Notes: generated by a model not told the origin, from the letters alone. DNA of 64,000 bases from Ornithinibacillus scapharcae TW25 (GCF_000190475.1 NZ_AEWH01000020.1:1-64000), one strand, 5' to 3'. Shown: positions 51,875-60,934, counted from the stretch's first letter. Program-made: numbers and translations.

Positions 51875-52061
51875 ACACGTGCATCACTTCATGATTAGAA
51901 CTATCGTTTTTGATGGTTTTATTGATGAATGTTAATTTTGCATTGTAAACGTAAGCTGCGGTATCCACCGCAGCTTTTTTTATATTTATATTCAACTCAT
52001 TGAAATCTTGTATTAGGTTTCTTCATTGCTGATTATTAATCACATGGAGGAGATTGAAAAA
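51875..52061 (+). promoter_or_regulatory. long 5' leader with attenuator-like terminator
   Basis: The leader holds a 14-codon open frame at 51891-51935 (MIRTIVFDGFIDEC, no clear ribosome site). It is followed at 51953-51981 by an intrinsic terminator: perfect 10-bp stem AAGCTGCGGT / ACCGCAGCTT, 4-nt loop, seven T residues. The coding start is at 52062. No plus-strand gene precedes it, so the terminator most plausibly acts on the gene's own transcript. This arrangement resembles translation-dependent attenuators of antibiotic-response genes. An antiterminator pairing was not evident. Confidence 0.6.
51953..51981 (+). terminator. intrinsic terminator inside the mutS2-like leader
   Basis: 10-bp perfect GC-rich stem, tetraloop ATCC and seven T residues on the plus strand only; the minus-strand side has no T tract. 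It is 81 bases before the start codon. Confidence 0.85.
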
Positions 52062-53960
52062 ATGAATGAAAATACATTTGAAAAATTACAGTACCATGAA
52101 TTAAAAGAAAACATAAAATCTTATTGTGTTAGCGGTCTTGGCAAACAACTATTTGATAAATTAATTCCAAGCTCTAACATAAAGGTAGTCAAACATCGAT
52201 TAACCGAAACATCTGAAGCACGCGCGATTCTAGATGCAGGAGGAAACATGCCTTTCATGGGCGTTTCCAACATTGAACATATTATTGATAAATTGGAAAA
52301 AGGTATGATTTTAGCCCCAGCAGAGCTTTTAAGTATCTCTGACTTTTTGAGAGGTTGCCGAAGAATAAAAGTTTTCATGGCTAGTAAAGAATTTCTTGCT
52401 CCGATATTATCGTCCTATGCTAATTCCATGACAGAATTCCTGGATGTAGAAGAAGAAATTAATTTTACTATCAAAAATAATCAGATTAACTCGGACGCCA
52501 GCAAAGAACTCAAACGTGTTCGAAATCATATTCAAACAACTGAACAAAAAATAAAGGAACGATTAAATAAATTTTTGAACAGTAGCGCAAATAGAAATTA
52601 TATTCAGGAATTCATCGTTAGTATCAAAGATGATCGCTACACAATACCAATAAAATCCTCCTACAAAAATCACGTACAGGGAACTATTATTGAAATATCT
52701 TCTAAAGGTTCGACTGTCTTTATCGAGCCTAGTGTAGTGGGAAAATTAAGTCTTGAATTAGCAACATTAAAATCCGAAGAGGCCATGTTAGAATACCAAA
52801 TACTAGCTACTTTAACAGGGCTAGTGAGTGAAAATATTCATGCAATTACGATTAATATTGAGCTTATCTCCCAGTACGATATGATTTTTGCTAAAGCTAA
52901 ATATAGCAAACAGGTAGATGGAATTGAGCCGAACATAAATGATCATGGAAATATAAAATTAATAAATTGTAAGCATCCTTTACTTTCGGGTCATGTTATA
53001 CCACTTCAGTTCCAGATTGGGAGCAGTTATCGTAGCTTAATCATAACTGGACCTAATGCCGGGGGAAAAACAATAGTACTGAAGACAATTGGCCTTGTTA
53101 CGTTGGCAACGATGTCTGGGTTTCATATTACAGCTTCAAAAGAAACCGAGATAGCAGTATTTGAGCGCATGTTTGTAGACATTGGCGACAATCAGAGTTT
53201 AGAAAATGCACTTAGCACGTTCTCTTCTCACATGAAGAATTTATCAGAGATACTTCAATCAGTTAACAACAATACTCTGTTACTTTTTGATGAAATTGGC
53301 AGTGGGACAGAACCAAATGAAGGTGCAGCGTTAGCGATCTCCCTCTTAGAAGAGTTTTATCTTAAAGGATGTATTACTGTTGCTACGACGCATTATGGAG
53401 AAATAAAACGTTTTTCCGAAATGCATCGTGACTTCATGAATGCTGCTATGCAATTCAATCATGAAACATTGGAACCATTATATAAACTCATCATTGGGCA
53501 GTCTGGAGACAGTAATGCCTTATGGATTTCTAGAAAAATGAATATCCCGGAAAATGTATTAAAAAGAGCAGAAGATTATATAAAAAATAAAGAGTATCGC
53601 TTGGAACGATTAAATGAAAGCAAAATCCGAAGACCAAAAGCAGTGGTTGAAAAAGCAAAAAACAATATCGAATACCAAAAAGGAGATCGCGTAAAACTTC
53701 TTGACTACAATGACTTTGGAATAGTCTACAAAGAAAAGGACAACTATTATAATGTTACGGTGTATTATCAAAATCAATTTATTGAAGTAAATGAAAAACA
53801 GTTGTCATTGGAGTTAAAAGCTGAAGAGTTATATCCAGAAGGCTATGACTTAGACACTTTATTCATTGATTATAATACTAGAAAACTAAATCATGATATC
53901 GAGCGAGGATCAAAAAAAGCGCTTCGTAAAATCCAGAAAGAAATTCGAAAAAACAAATAA
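52062..53960 (+). CDS. MutS2-like ATPase lacking the Smr domain
   Basis: MutS-family P-loop ATPase, 632 aa. An N-terminal helical core and clamp (about residues 1-320) precede the ATPase domain, with Walker A GPNAGGKT (about 330), ALSTFSSHM and Walker B LLLFDEIGSGTEPNEG (about 406), then TTHYGEIK. A KOW-like segment (about 540-583) follows. The C-terminal Smr endonuclease domain of canonical MutS2 (about 785 aa) is missing; the tail is Lys/Arg-rich. B. subtilis MutS2 senses collided ribosomes, so a role in ribosome rescue is inferred. ATG at 52062 follows GGAGGAG; 52026 is an unsupported upstream start. AT-rich and inserted where B. subtilis has rrnA. Confidence 0.9.
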   Translation: MNENTFEKLQYHELKENIKSYCVSGLGKQLFDKLIPSSNIKVVKHRLTETSEARAILDAGGNMPFMGVSNIEHIIDKLEKGMILAPAELLSISDFLRGCRRIKVFMASKEFLAPILSSYANSMTEFLDVEEEINFTIKNNQINSDASKELKRVRNHIQTTEQKIKERLNKFLNSSANRNYIQEFIVSIKDDRYTIPIKSSYKNHVQGTIIEISSKGSTVFIEPSVVGKLSLELATLKSEEAMLEYQILATLTGLVSENIHAITINIELISQYDMIFAKAKYSKQVDGIEPNINDHGNIKLINCKHPLLSGHVIPLQFQIGSSYRSLIITGPNAGGKTIVLKTIGLVTLATMSGFHITASKETEIAVFERMFVDIGDNQSLENALSTFSSHMKNLSEILQSVNNNTLLLFDEIGSGTEPNEGAALAISLLEEFYLKGCITVATTHYGEIKRFSEMHRDFMNAAMQFNHETLEPLYKLIIGQSGDSNALWISRKMNIPENVLKRAEDYIKNKEYRLERLNESKIRRPKAVVEKAKNNIEYQKGDRVKLLDYNDFGIVYKEKDNYYNVTVYYQNQFIEVNEKQLSLELKAEELYPEGYDLDTLFIDYNTRKLNHDIERGSKKALRKIQKEIRKNK

Positions 53961-54033
53961 AGGAAATGTCAAATCAATTGTTTGTCTAGGAAGATTTCTA
54001 TACAACTTCAGATAAAAGAATATGCCAAAAAAC

Positions 54034-54078
54034 AAAAAATGTAAAAAGGGTTAGCTTTCAACTCTTTTTACATTTTTT
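54034..54078 (+). terminator. intrinsic terminator after the mutS2-like gene
   Basis: Long stem AATGTAAAAAGGGTT / AACTCTTTTTACATT (one mismatch), with A and T tracts on its two sides. It could also serve bofA on the minus strand. Confidence 0.85.
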
Positions 54079-54203
54079 TATTTTTATATCATTCTTTGCT
54101 GTATTATCTCAGTACACCTTCAAGCTATATCTACTACGCGAAAAAAGCTAACTGTATTTAACATTAGTTTGCCGCTAGTTATATGCAGGAAAGACTGAAA
54201 ATA

Positions 54204-54470
54204 TTATGGAAGAATAATCATATGAATAGCAGCTAATGAAGCAACCCCAAATAATCCTAAAAATCCCGATACAACAGCAGTAAATAAATTGATGGGAATA
54301 TGTAATCCAAACGAACCACCAATTACATTAAAGAAAAATAAAAATAGAATCCCAATACCTAGTTTTACCGTACCAGTGGTTATAAATCGTAATGGTTTAA
54401 AGGAAGCACCGACGAATAGCAATAACACAATAACGGCAACCATAATCCCGATTATAATGGTTGAATCCAT
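54204..54470 (-). CDS. bofA: sigma-K processing inhibitor BofA
   Basis: Membrane protein that with SpoIVFA holds the SpoIVFB protease inactive until the forespore signals. Two or three hydrophobic segments (about residues 4-22, 36-52, 60-85); GIGILFLFFFNVIGG and HIPINLFTAVVSGFLGLFGV are the family core. 88 aa. Confidence 0.93.
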   Translation of the reverse strand: MDSTIIIGIMVAVIVLLLFVGASFKPLRFITTGTVKLGIGILFLFFFNVIGGSFGLHIPINLFTAVVSGFLGLFGVASLAAIHMIILP

Positions 54471-54560
54471 TTAAAAACCAACTCCTTTAACTTGTCCCTT
54501 ATAAGTAAATATGATGGAGGACATGAAAAAAGAACAAATTATTAATAAGACCAAAAAAGA

Positions 54561-54590
54561 AAAGACACCTACATGTTTGTAAGTGCCTCT
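54561..54590 (-). terminator. terminator after yaaL
   Basis: Imperfect stem GGCACTTACA / TGTAGGTGTC with a 4-nt loop, followed on the minus strand by TTTTCTTTTTT. Confidence 0.75.
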
Positions 54591-54596
54591 TCTATA

Positions 54597-54821
54597 TTAT
54601 TTACTATACCGCACCGCGCTAATTTTACGGTGCTTTGCTTCCCTTAGTAAAAATAAATACTTTGATTGAGCTATTTTCTCTGTGCTTTTCCCATCAAATG
54701 TTGGTTCTATTGATTGGTTAACAATAGATTTAATCTGTTTCCACTCGTGTTCGATGGAGAAGATAGCATCAAGTAAAAGCTCATCGACCTCTCGCTTTTG
54801 CTTTTTTTTCTTTCTTCCCAC
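54597..54821 (-). CDS. yaaL: DUF2508 protein YaaL
   Basis: Small basic protein of unknown function between recR and bofA. FLLREAKHRKISAVRY-like end matches the family. GTG at 54821 follows AGGTG by 6 nt and gives 74 aa starting MGRKKKK, the B. subtilis YaaL length; the GTG three codons earlier is within the ribosome site. Confidence 0.85.
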   Translation of the reverse strand: MGRKKKKQKREVDELLLDAIFSIEHEWKQIKSIVNQSIEPTFDGKSTEKIAQSKYLFLLREAKHRKISAVRYSK

Positions 54822-54836
54822 AATTGTCACCTAACT

Positions 54837-55433
54837 TTACAGTTCTCTCCTACCCTCTAAAGCTTTCGATAATGTGACTTCGTCTGCATATTCCAAATCT
54901 CCACCAACTGGTAAACCATGTGCAATCCTCGTTGTACGAATACCAGATGGTTTTACTAAACGCGAAATATACATCGCAGTTGCTTCTCCCTCAATATTAG
55001 GGTTTGTTGCTAGGATAATTTCATTCACTTCTTCATCCTTTAATCGATTTAATAAATCTGGAACATTTATGTCTTCTGGACCAATTCCATCCATTGGCGA
55101 TATCGCACCATGAAGAACATGATATTTCCCCCGAAATTCCCTCATTTTCTCCATCGCAATAACATCCTTTGGATCCTGAACAACACAAATGACCGAGTTA
55201 TCTCTAGATGAATCAGAACAAATTGCACATGGATCTTGGTCTGTAATATGACCACAAACCGAGCAATGTGTTAGTTCACGCTTAGCATTGACAAGTGAAT
55301 TAGCAAACTCAAGCACATCATCATCTCTCATATTTAACACAAAAAAAGCCAGACGAACAGCCGTCTTAGGCCCAATACCTGGCAATTTTGTAAAGCTATC
55401 AATTAGCTTAGAAATCGGTTCTGGATAATACAT
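54837..55433 (-). CDS. recR: recombination mediator RecR
   Basis: Works with RecO/RecF to load RecA. HhH motif [17 protein letters not shown] (about residues 11-27), a four-Cys zinc finger [18 protein letters not shown] (about 57-74), then a TOPRIM domain with [17 protein letters not shown] and the C-terminal [18 protein letters not shown] at 55433 gives 198 aa; the 46 codons upstream in frame are only translation of the neighbouring repeat. Confidence 0.95.
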   Translation of the reverse strand: MYYPEPISKLIDSFTKLPGIGPKTAVRLAFFVLNMRDDDVLEFANSLVNAKRELTHCSVCGHITDQDPCAICSDSSRDNSVICVVQDPKDVIAMEKMREFRGKYHVLHGAISPMDGIGPEDINVPDLLNRLKDEEVNEIILATNPNIEGEATAMYISRLVKPSGIRTTRIAHGLPVGGDLEYADEVTLSKALEGRREL

Positions 55434-55455
55434 GATGTTTTCCCCCTCGAAAAGC

Positions 55456-55664
55456 GTAAGGCGCCTGTTCAACGACGTACGGACTGCGCCTGGCCAAGCC
55501 AGGTAGTTCGATGTTGTCGCGCAAAGCGACGATCTTAATCGAACATACCCCGTAGGAGATAAAGGAAACACGACGACCGAAGAATAGGGAAATTCAGTCT
55601 ATCGCCTGAACTGTTATCGTACGGAGGTAAAGGAAGTCCGCTAGTCGTTGGCGCCTGAAGCTAG
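55456..55664. repeat. intergenic element with imperfect terminal inverted repeats in the recR leader
   Basis: Ends share GGCGCC..AACGAC-TA-GGACT in inverted orientation (55456-55484 against 55636-55656). Internal hairpins include CCTGGC-CAA-GCCAGG and GTCGC-GCAAA-GCGAC nested in GTTCGAT / ATCGAAC. It fills the ebfC-recR gap and ends about 20 bases before the recR ATG, whose Shine-Dalgarno GAGGGGG is kept. I recall related repeats widely in Bacillaceae intergenic regions. No coding capacity. Confidence 0.65.
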
Positions 55665-55667
55665 CCC

Positions 55668-55988
55668 CTAGAAAAGTCCTGGGACGTTTAATCCTTTCGT
55701 AAATTGACCCATTGTTGCATTCGTTTTCTCGTCAATTTGCTTTAATACATCGTTCGTTGCAGCAATAATTAAATCTTGTAGCATTTCAATATCATCGGGA
55801 TCTACTACTTCTTCTTTAATAACAACATCTGTAATTTCTTTTTTGCCATTCGCTTTCACGGTTACCATACCGCCACCAGCTGAAGCTTCGAATTCCATTT
55901 CAAATAGTTCATCCTGCGCTTGCATCATTTTCTTCTGCATTTTTTGCATTTGCTTCATCATATTACCCATATTTCCCATACCTTTCAT
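55668..55988 (-). CDS. ebfC: nucleoid-associated protein EbfC (YaaK)
   Basis: YbaB/EbfC-family DNA-binding dimer. Met/Lys/Gln-rich N-terminal helix ([15 protein letters not shown]), then [20 protein letters not shown] (about residues 33-52) as the tweezers-shaped core. 106 aa, ATG after AAGGAGG. It is in the conserved dnaX-ebfC-recR operon. Confidence 0.94.
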   Translation of the reverse strand: MKGMGNMGNMMKQMQKMQKKMMQAQDELFEMEFEASAGGGMVTVKANGKKEITDVVIKEEVVDPDDIEMLQDLIIAATNDVLKQIDEKTNATMGQFTKGLNVPGLF

Positions 55989-56012
55989 GGAAAACGCCTC
56001 CTTTTAATTAGG

Positions 56013-57698
56013 TTATTCATGTATTTCGATCAAGTCATCTCCAAATAGCTTTCTTGCCTCATCTACAACTGGATCAGCAGCACCTTGCCCATCGGGATTA
56101 GATGGTTCTTGACTTTTCACATATTCAGTTCGTAATTCTTGCCAATCATTATTCGGTATTGGAATGATGGTTAGCGTTTTATTTAAGACACTCGTCAACA
56201 CGGATTCTACAAGTTCACGATTATCTAAAAACAAAGAACAATGAATTTCATATTTAAACGCTACAACTAACGCCGTGTCTGAAGCCGCAACTGGCTTAGA
56301 ATCTTGAACCACAGCATGTGCTGGCGCACTTGTTGCCTTTAGCTTACTTAAGAAGTTTGCCCAATGTGAATGTACTTCTTTCAAAGCAGGCTTTTGTGCC
56401 TCCTTTAGTACATTGCGTATTCTTTCAAACGGAATCTTGTAGCTATTTTTAGACTTACTAGGTTGTATTCTTTTTCTTTCTGGCTGTGATGCCACCTGTT
56501 GTTGTGGTGGTGCTTGTTTTAAGTTTGTAATTTCTTTTTCTAACTGAGCTAGTTTCTGTGTTAATTGAATGACTGCTTCAGGCGATGCAGTATCAGATGT
56601 ATCTCCTGCATCCTGATGGCGATTCGTAATTGTAATCATCGCAATTTCAATAAATACCTTTGGATTATTAGACCATTTCATTTCCTGCTGACATTGATTG
56701 AGCTGCATAATAGCTTGCTGTATCCACTTTTCGGATACTTCTTCTGAAAGCTTACGAAAATCTTCATCAATCATAGCTCTTTCTAAGATACCATCTAGAT
56801 CTGGAGCGCTCTTATACAGTAATAAGTCACGTAAGAAGTATATGATATCATAAACAAATCTACCCGGATCTTTTCCATTCTGAATGAGCTGGTCTAACAT
56901 TTTAAGTGTTGATTGAACATCTTTCTGATTCATAGCAGATACAATGTCCGTTAAGATTCGTTGCGATACGCCACCGGTAACCGCTAAAACATCTTCTAGT
57001 TCTACACTATTCTCACTATACGAAATTGCTTGGTCTAAAATACTAAGTGCATCGCGCATTCCACCTTCTGCTGCTAATGCTACCGCATCCAATGCTTCCT
57101 TTGATACGGATACTTCTTCAGCATCTACGATGGTTTGCATTCTATCCACAATTGCTTGATTAGATATCGGTTTAAAATCAAACCGTTGGCATCTTGAAAT
57201 AATCGTTAGTGGGATTTTATGTGGCTCTGTTGTTGCCAAAATAAATACGACATGCTTCGGAGGCTCTTCTAACGTTTTTAATAATGCATTAAACGCATTT
57301 ACAGAAATCATATGTACCTCGTCAATAATGTACACCTTATAAGGGACAACACTGGAAGCATATTTTACGTTATCACGAATTTCTCTAATATCATCTACAC
57401 TTGTATTAGATGCTGCATCTATTTCAATAACGTCAGAAATAGAACCATCTTGAATACCTAAACATGCAGCACATTCATTACATGGCTCTTTTACTGGGGC
57501 ATGTTCACAGTTGATGGTTTTAGCAAAAATTTTAGCAGCACTTGTTTTACCAGTACCACGTGGTCCTGTAAACAAGTATGCATGAGAAAACTTTTGCTGA
57601 ACAATAGCATTCTGAAGTGTTCGAGTGATATGGGTTTGGCCTACAACGTCACCGAAATTTTTCGGGCGCCATACGCGATACAATGCTTGATAGCTCAT
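56013..57698 (-). CDS. dnaX: DNA polymerase III gamma/tau subunit
   Basis: Clamp-loader ATPase. Walker A LFTGPRGTGKTSAAKI (about residues 42-57), zinc module CEHAPVKEPCNECAAC (about 64-79), VYIIDEVHM (Walker B) and sensor ATTEPHKIPLTIISRCQRF. The C-terminal 200 residues are tau-specific, with a Gln/Pro linker (APPQQQVASQ). 561 aa. Confidence 0.96.
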   Translation of the reverse strand: MSYQALYRVWRPKNFGDVVGQTHITRTLQNAIVQQKFSHAYLFTGPRGTGKTSAAKIFAKTINCEHAPVKEPCNECAACLGIQDGSISDVIEIDAASNTSVDDIREIRDNVKYASSVVPYKVYIIDEVHMISVNAFNALLKTLEEPPKHVVFILATTEPHKIPLTIISRCQRFDFKPISNQAIVDRMQTIVDAEEVSVSKEALDAVALAAEGGMRDALSILDQAISYSENSVELEDVLAVTGGVSQRILTDIVSAMNQKDVQSTLKMLDQLIQNGKDPGRFVYDIIYFLRDLLLYKSAPDLDGILERAMIDEDFRKLSEEVSEKWIQQAIMQLNQCQQEMKWSNNPKVFIEIAMITITNRHQDAGDTSDTASPEAVIQLTQKLAQLEKEITNLKQAPPQQQVASQPERKRIQPSKSKNSYKIPFERIRNVLKEAQKPALKEVHSHWANFLSKLKATSAPAHAVVQDSKPVAASDTALVVAFKYEIHCSLFLDNRELVESVLTSVLNKTLTIIPIPNNDWQELRTEYVKSQEPSNPDGQGAADPVVDEARKLFGDDLIEIHE

Positions 57699-57846
57699 AA
57701 TAGATTCCCCTCTATGATTTCTACCTAATTATACCGATTTTAGGATGGAATGTGAATGATAATGAAATAAAACTTTGAAAAGAAACGAAGGATTTAATTT
57801 AGTGGATAGGTACGATGAGAGTATGTTCCTTTACATTCGGTACGAC

Positions 57847-57876
57847 AAAGCCTCTTGTATAGAAACAAGAGGCTTT
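57847..57876 (-). terminator. intrinsic terminator after the SRP RNA
   Basis: Perfect 12-bp stem AAAGCCTCTTGT / ACAAGAGGCTTT with a 6-nt loop, 14 bases past the SRP RNA 3' end. Confidence 0.85.
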
Positions 57877-57889
57877 CGCATTCTTATGT

Positions 57890-58158
57890 ATGCCGTGCAC
57901 CCACCGTCGATGAAGTGACCCCATGCGTTACTCAAGTTCATGGCTCGGTTTAGGTAACCCTGCGGCACACAGAGATGACCACTTACTGCTGCTTCCTTCC
58001 GGACCTGACAGGGTTCGTGGGTCTCTGTTGCGCAGGACCTAAACGTCAACACCAATCCCTTGAGGCAGACCACACGGTCACCCACCTCGTGATGGGAATT
58101 CAGTCTCGCTATAGCGGATTGCGAGTACAGGGCACCGCTACCTCCCCACCTAGCACGG
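57890..58158 (-). ncRNA. scr: signal recognition particle RNA, large Bacillus type
   Basis: About 268 nt. The 5' end CCGTGCTAGGTGGGGAGGTAG pairs with the 3' end GCACGG (ends 57893-57898 and 58153-58158). The SRP54-binding domain IV core GGTCCGGAAGGAAGCAG is exact, and Alu-domain and GGTGTTGACG segments match my memory of B. subtilis scRNA. Its place between tadA and dnaX is conserved. Confidence 0.96.
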
Positions 58159-58226
58159 TAATATCCATTATAACATGTTGAGCGAAAAAATCAATGGCAG
58201 TTCCAAAAGAGAACGATATACATGGA

Positions 58227-58706
<480 letters not shown>

Positions 58707-58770
58707 TCACTGCATAATCTATGTAAAAACATCAATACTAATGGCTCATGGTATCTGGAGGTGTATACAA

Positions 58771-59304
58771 TTGCATGACCAATTATCGAATACAGCAATA
58801 TTATTTATTGACTTAATCAATGACTTTCAATTTGAAGGTGGTGAAAAATTACTTACACATACAGAATCCATCTTACCTAACCTACTAAAATTAAGGCAAT
58901 TTGCTGACGAACAGAAACTGCCAATCATATACATCAATGACCATTATCAATTATGGCAATCTGAGCCAAATGTAATCCTAAATCACTGTCTGAATCCAGC
59001 AAATAAACACATTATCCAACAGATTAAGCCAAGGAAAACAGACTACTTTCTCATTAAACCACAGCATTCTGCCTTTTATCAAACTCCTTTACACTCACTA
59101 TTGAAAGAATTGGGTAGAACCCATTTAATTATCGCTGGAATCGCAGGTGATATTTGTATTCTTTTTACCGCAAAAGACGCACACACGCAAGCATTCACAT
59201 TGCATATACCAAAAAACTGTATTGCCTCTGAACAAGAGGATAGAAATAAGTATGCACTCTATTTAATGGAATCGGTTATGAAAGCAAATATTGAACCTAT
59301 ATAA
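58771..59304 (+). CDS. yaaI: isochorismatase-family cysteine hydrolase (YaaI-like)
   Basis: Alpha/beta hydrolase of the isochorismatase-like superfamily (also nicotinamidases). The triad can be seen: Asp in ILFIDLINDF, Lys in KTDYFLIKP-like strand (about residue 92) and nucleophilic Cys in IAGIAGDICILFTAKDAHT. The substrate is unknown. TTG at 58771 lies 8 nt after GGAGGT and is favoured over the ATG at 58741, which precedes that site. 177 aa. Confidence 0.85.
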   Translation: MHDQLSNTAILFIDLINDFQFEGGEKLLTHTESILPNLLKLRQFADEQKLPIIYINDHYQLWQSEPNVILNHCLNPANKHIIQQIKPRKTDYFLIKPQHSAFYQTPLHSLLKELGRTHLIIAGIAGDICILFTAKDAHTQAFTLHIPKNCIASEQEDRNKYALYLMESVMKANIEPI

Positions 59305-59307
59305 TGC

Positions 59308-59336
59308 GCATAACGTACTTGCTCCCTTCATAAAGT
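59308..59336 (+). promoter_or_regulatory. candidate sigma-E promoter of sleL
   Basis: -35 GCATAAC (59308-59314), 14-bp spacer, -10 CATAAAGT (59329-59336), against KMATATT-N14/15-CATACANT: two -35 and one -10 deviations. B. subtilis yaaH is a sigma-E gene. Confidence 0.5.
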
Positions 59337-59399
59337 GGTATATAGATACATCATTTGTGTTCAAGTTTCCACTTGAATTTTACTTTAAGGAGGGAGATT

Positions 59400-60695
59400 A
59401 TGCAGATTCACGTTGTTACCCAAGGTGATTCCTTATATTCCATTGCTAGTACATATGGTACAACAATGGATGCTTTAATTAATGCCAATGAATTAGACGC
59501 TCCGAATCAACTTGTTGTTGGGCAAGCACTGGTAATTCCGATTGTCGGACAATTCTACTTTGTTCAGCCCGGTGATTCCTTATATTCCATTGCTGCACGG
59601 TTTGGTATCTCTTATCAAGAGCTAGCTCGGATCAATAACATTCCTGTTAATAGCACTCTGAATGTTGGTCTACGTCTATATATTCCCCCAGGATCAAGAC
59701 CAGAAATCATCGCTAATGCTTATATCGAGCCAATTGGAGACACTGTCTCGCAAGCATTAGAAAATGCCGCTAGGAAACATACTCCTTATTTAACCTACCT
59801 CGCACCATTTAGCTATCGTGTTAATCGTGACGGAAGTCTAGCAGCACCACCACTTAATGAATTCAAAGAAATTGCTGATGCCAATAATGCCTACCTAATG
59901 ATGGTCATTACCACACTAGAGGAAGGTGCGTTTAGTGCGGAATTAGGGCATATTGTTGTTACCGTACAGGAAGTTCAAAATCGATTACTAGATAATATCG
60001 TAAACACTGCCCAGCAGGTAGGCTTTACAGATGTTCATTTTGATTTTGAATTTTTGCCTCCTGAGGATCGCGATGCCTATAGTTCATTTTTAGCTAAGGC
60101 GAGAGAACGTCTTTCACAAGAAGGACTTCTTATGTCTACTGCACTTGCCCCTAAAACAAGTGCAACACAGGAAGGTGCTTGGTATGAAGCACATGATTAT
60201 GGTGCACACGGTGCTGTAGCAGACTTTGTTGTACTGATGACATATGAGTGGGGTTATAGTGGTGGTCCACCAATGGCTGTATCTCCGATAGACCAGGTTA
60301 GAAGAGTTGTCGAATATGCATTAACAGAAATGCCAGCAAATAAAATATTATTAGGTCAAAATCTATACGGTTATGATTGGACATTACCATATGTACCAGG
60401 TGGACAATATGCTCGTGCAGTCAGCCCACAGCAAGCAATAGCACTTGCTAGGGAACATAATGTTCCAATCCAATATGATACAACTGCACAAGCTCCATTC
60501 TTTCGCTACCGGGATGCTGAAGGAAGAGATCATGAGGTTTGGTTTGAGGATGCACGTTCCATTCAGGCAAAATTTGATTTGATTAAAGAACTAGGACTGC
60601 GTGGAATAAGCTATTGGAAACTAGGGCTAGCATTTCCACAAAACTGGCTATTGCTGCAGGATAATTTTACGATTTCAAAAAGAAATAATAGTTGA
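59400..60695 (+). CDS. sleL: spore germination N-acetylglucosaminidase SleL (YaaH)
   Basis: Cortex-lytic enzyme. Two LysM domains at the N-terminus (about residues 3-46 and 50-95; both contain QGDSLYSIA or PGDSLYSIA), then a GH18 domain (about 105-420). The catalytic motif reads DVHFDFEFLPP with the acid Glu, and MTYEWGY and GISYWKLGL complete the barrel. 431 aa; ATG at 59400 after AAGGAGG, correcting a start 15 codons upstream. Confidence 0.94.
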   Translation: MQIHVVTQGDSLYSIASTYGTTMDALINANELDAPNQLVVGQALVIPIVGQFYFVQPGDSLYSIAARFGISYQELARINNIPVNSTLNVGLRLYIPPGSRPEIIANAYIEPIGDTVSQALENAARKHTPYLTYLAPFSYRVNRDGSLAAPPLNEFKEIADANNAYLMMVITTLEEGAFSAELGHIVVTVQEVQNRLLDNIVNTAQQVGFTDVHFDFEFLPPEDRDAYSSFLAKARERLSQEGLLMSTALAPKTSATQEGAWYEAHDYGAHGAVADFVVLMTYEWGYSGGPPMAVSPIDQVRRVVEYALTEMPANKILLGQNLYGYDWTLPYVPGGQYARAVSPQQAIALAREHNVPIQYDTTAQAPFFRYRDAEGRDHEVWFEDARSIQAKFDLIKELGLRGISYWKLGLAFPQNWLLLQDNFTISKRNNS

Positions 60696-60728
60696 ATGTA
60701 GCTGTGTATGCATAGAGGTTAGGGAGGT

Positions 60729-60752
60729 AAGAGCGACTATGTCGCTCTTTTT
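60729..60752 (+). terminator. intrinsic terminator after sleL
   Basis: Perfect 9-bp stem AAGAGCGAC / GTCGCTCTT with a 3-nt loop, followed by TTTTGTTG. Confidence 0.85.
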
Positions 60753-60797
60753 GTTGTTAGGGTGGCTGATGGAATGAAGGAATAACTGAAGCGATCT

Positions 60798-60862
60798 TAT
60801 CAACGATAAAACGCCGTTAAAATCCTGAGTTTTACTGTTGATATGGTTTATCTACGGTAAAA
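60798..60862. promoter_or_regulatory. three copies of a 14-bp motif upstream of galM
   Basis: TATCAACGATAAAA (60798-60811, +), TATCAACAGTAAAA (60830-60843, read on -) and TATCTACGGTAAAA (60849-60862, +). Each pair differs at no more than three positions. They lie 75-140 bases before galM. Such a cluster suggests a regulator's operator; the regulator is unknown. Confidence 0.5.
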
Positions 60863-60934
60863 TACCTCTGATATTACATTGAATATGTTACAATTAAAAT
60901 ATTAGAATTTATGGAATTATAAGGAGTTTCCATC

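Noticed and set aside
55434-55571. 46-residue N-terminal extension of RecR
   Set aside because: It translates the intergenic repeat; the ATG at 55433 has a Shine-Dalgarno and gives the exact family length.
57831-58181. Open frames over the SRP RNA
   Set aside because: The region is the SRP RNA, shown by domain IV and paired ends.
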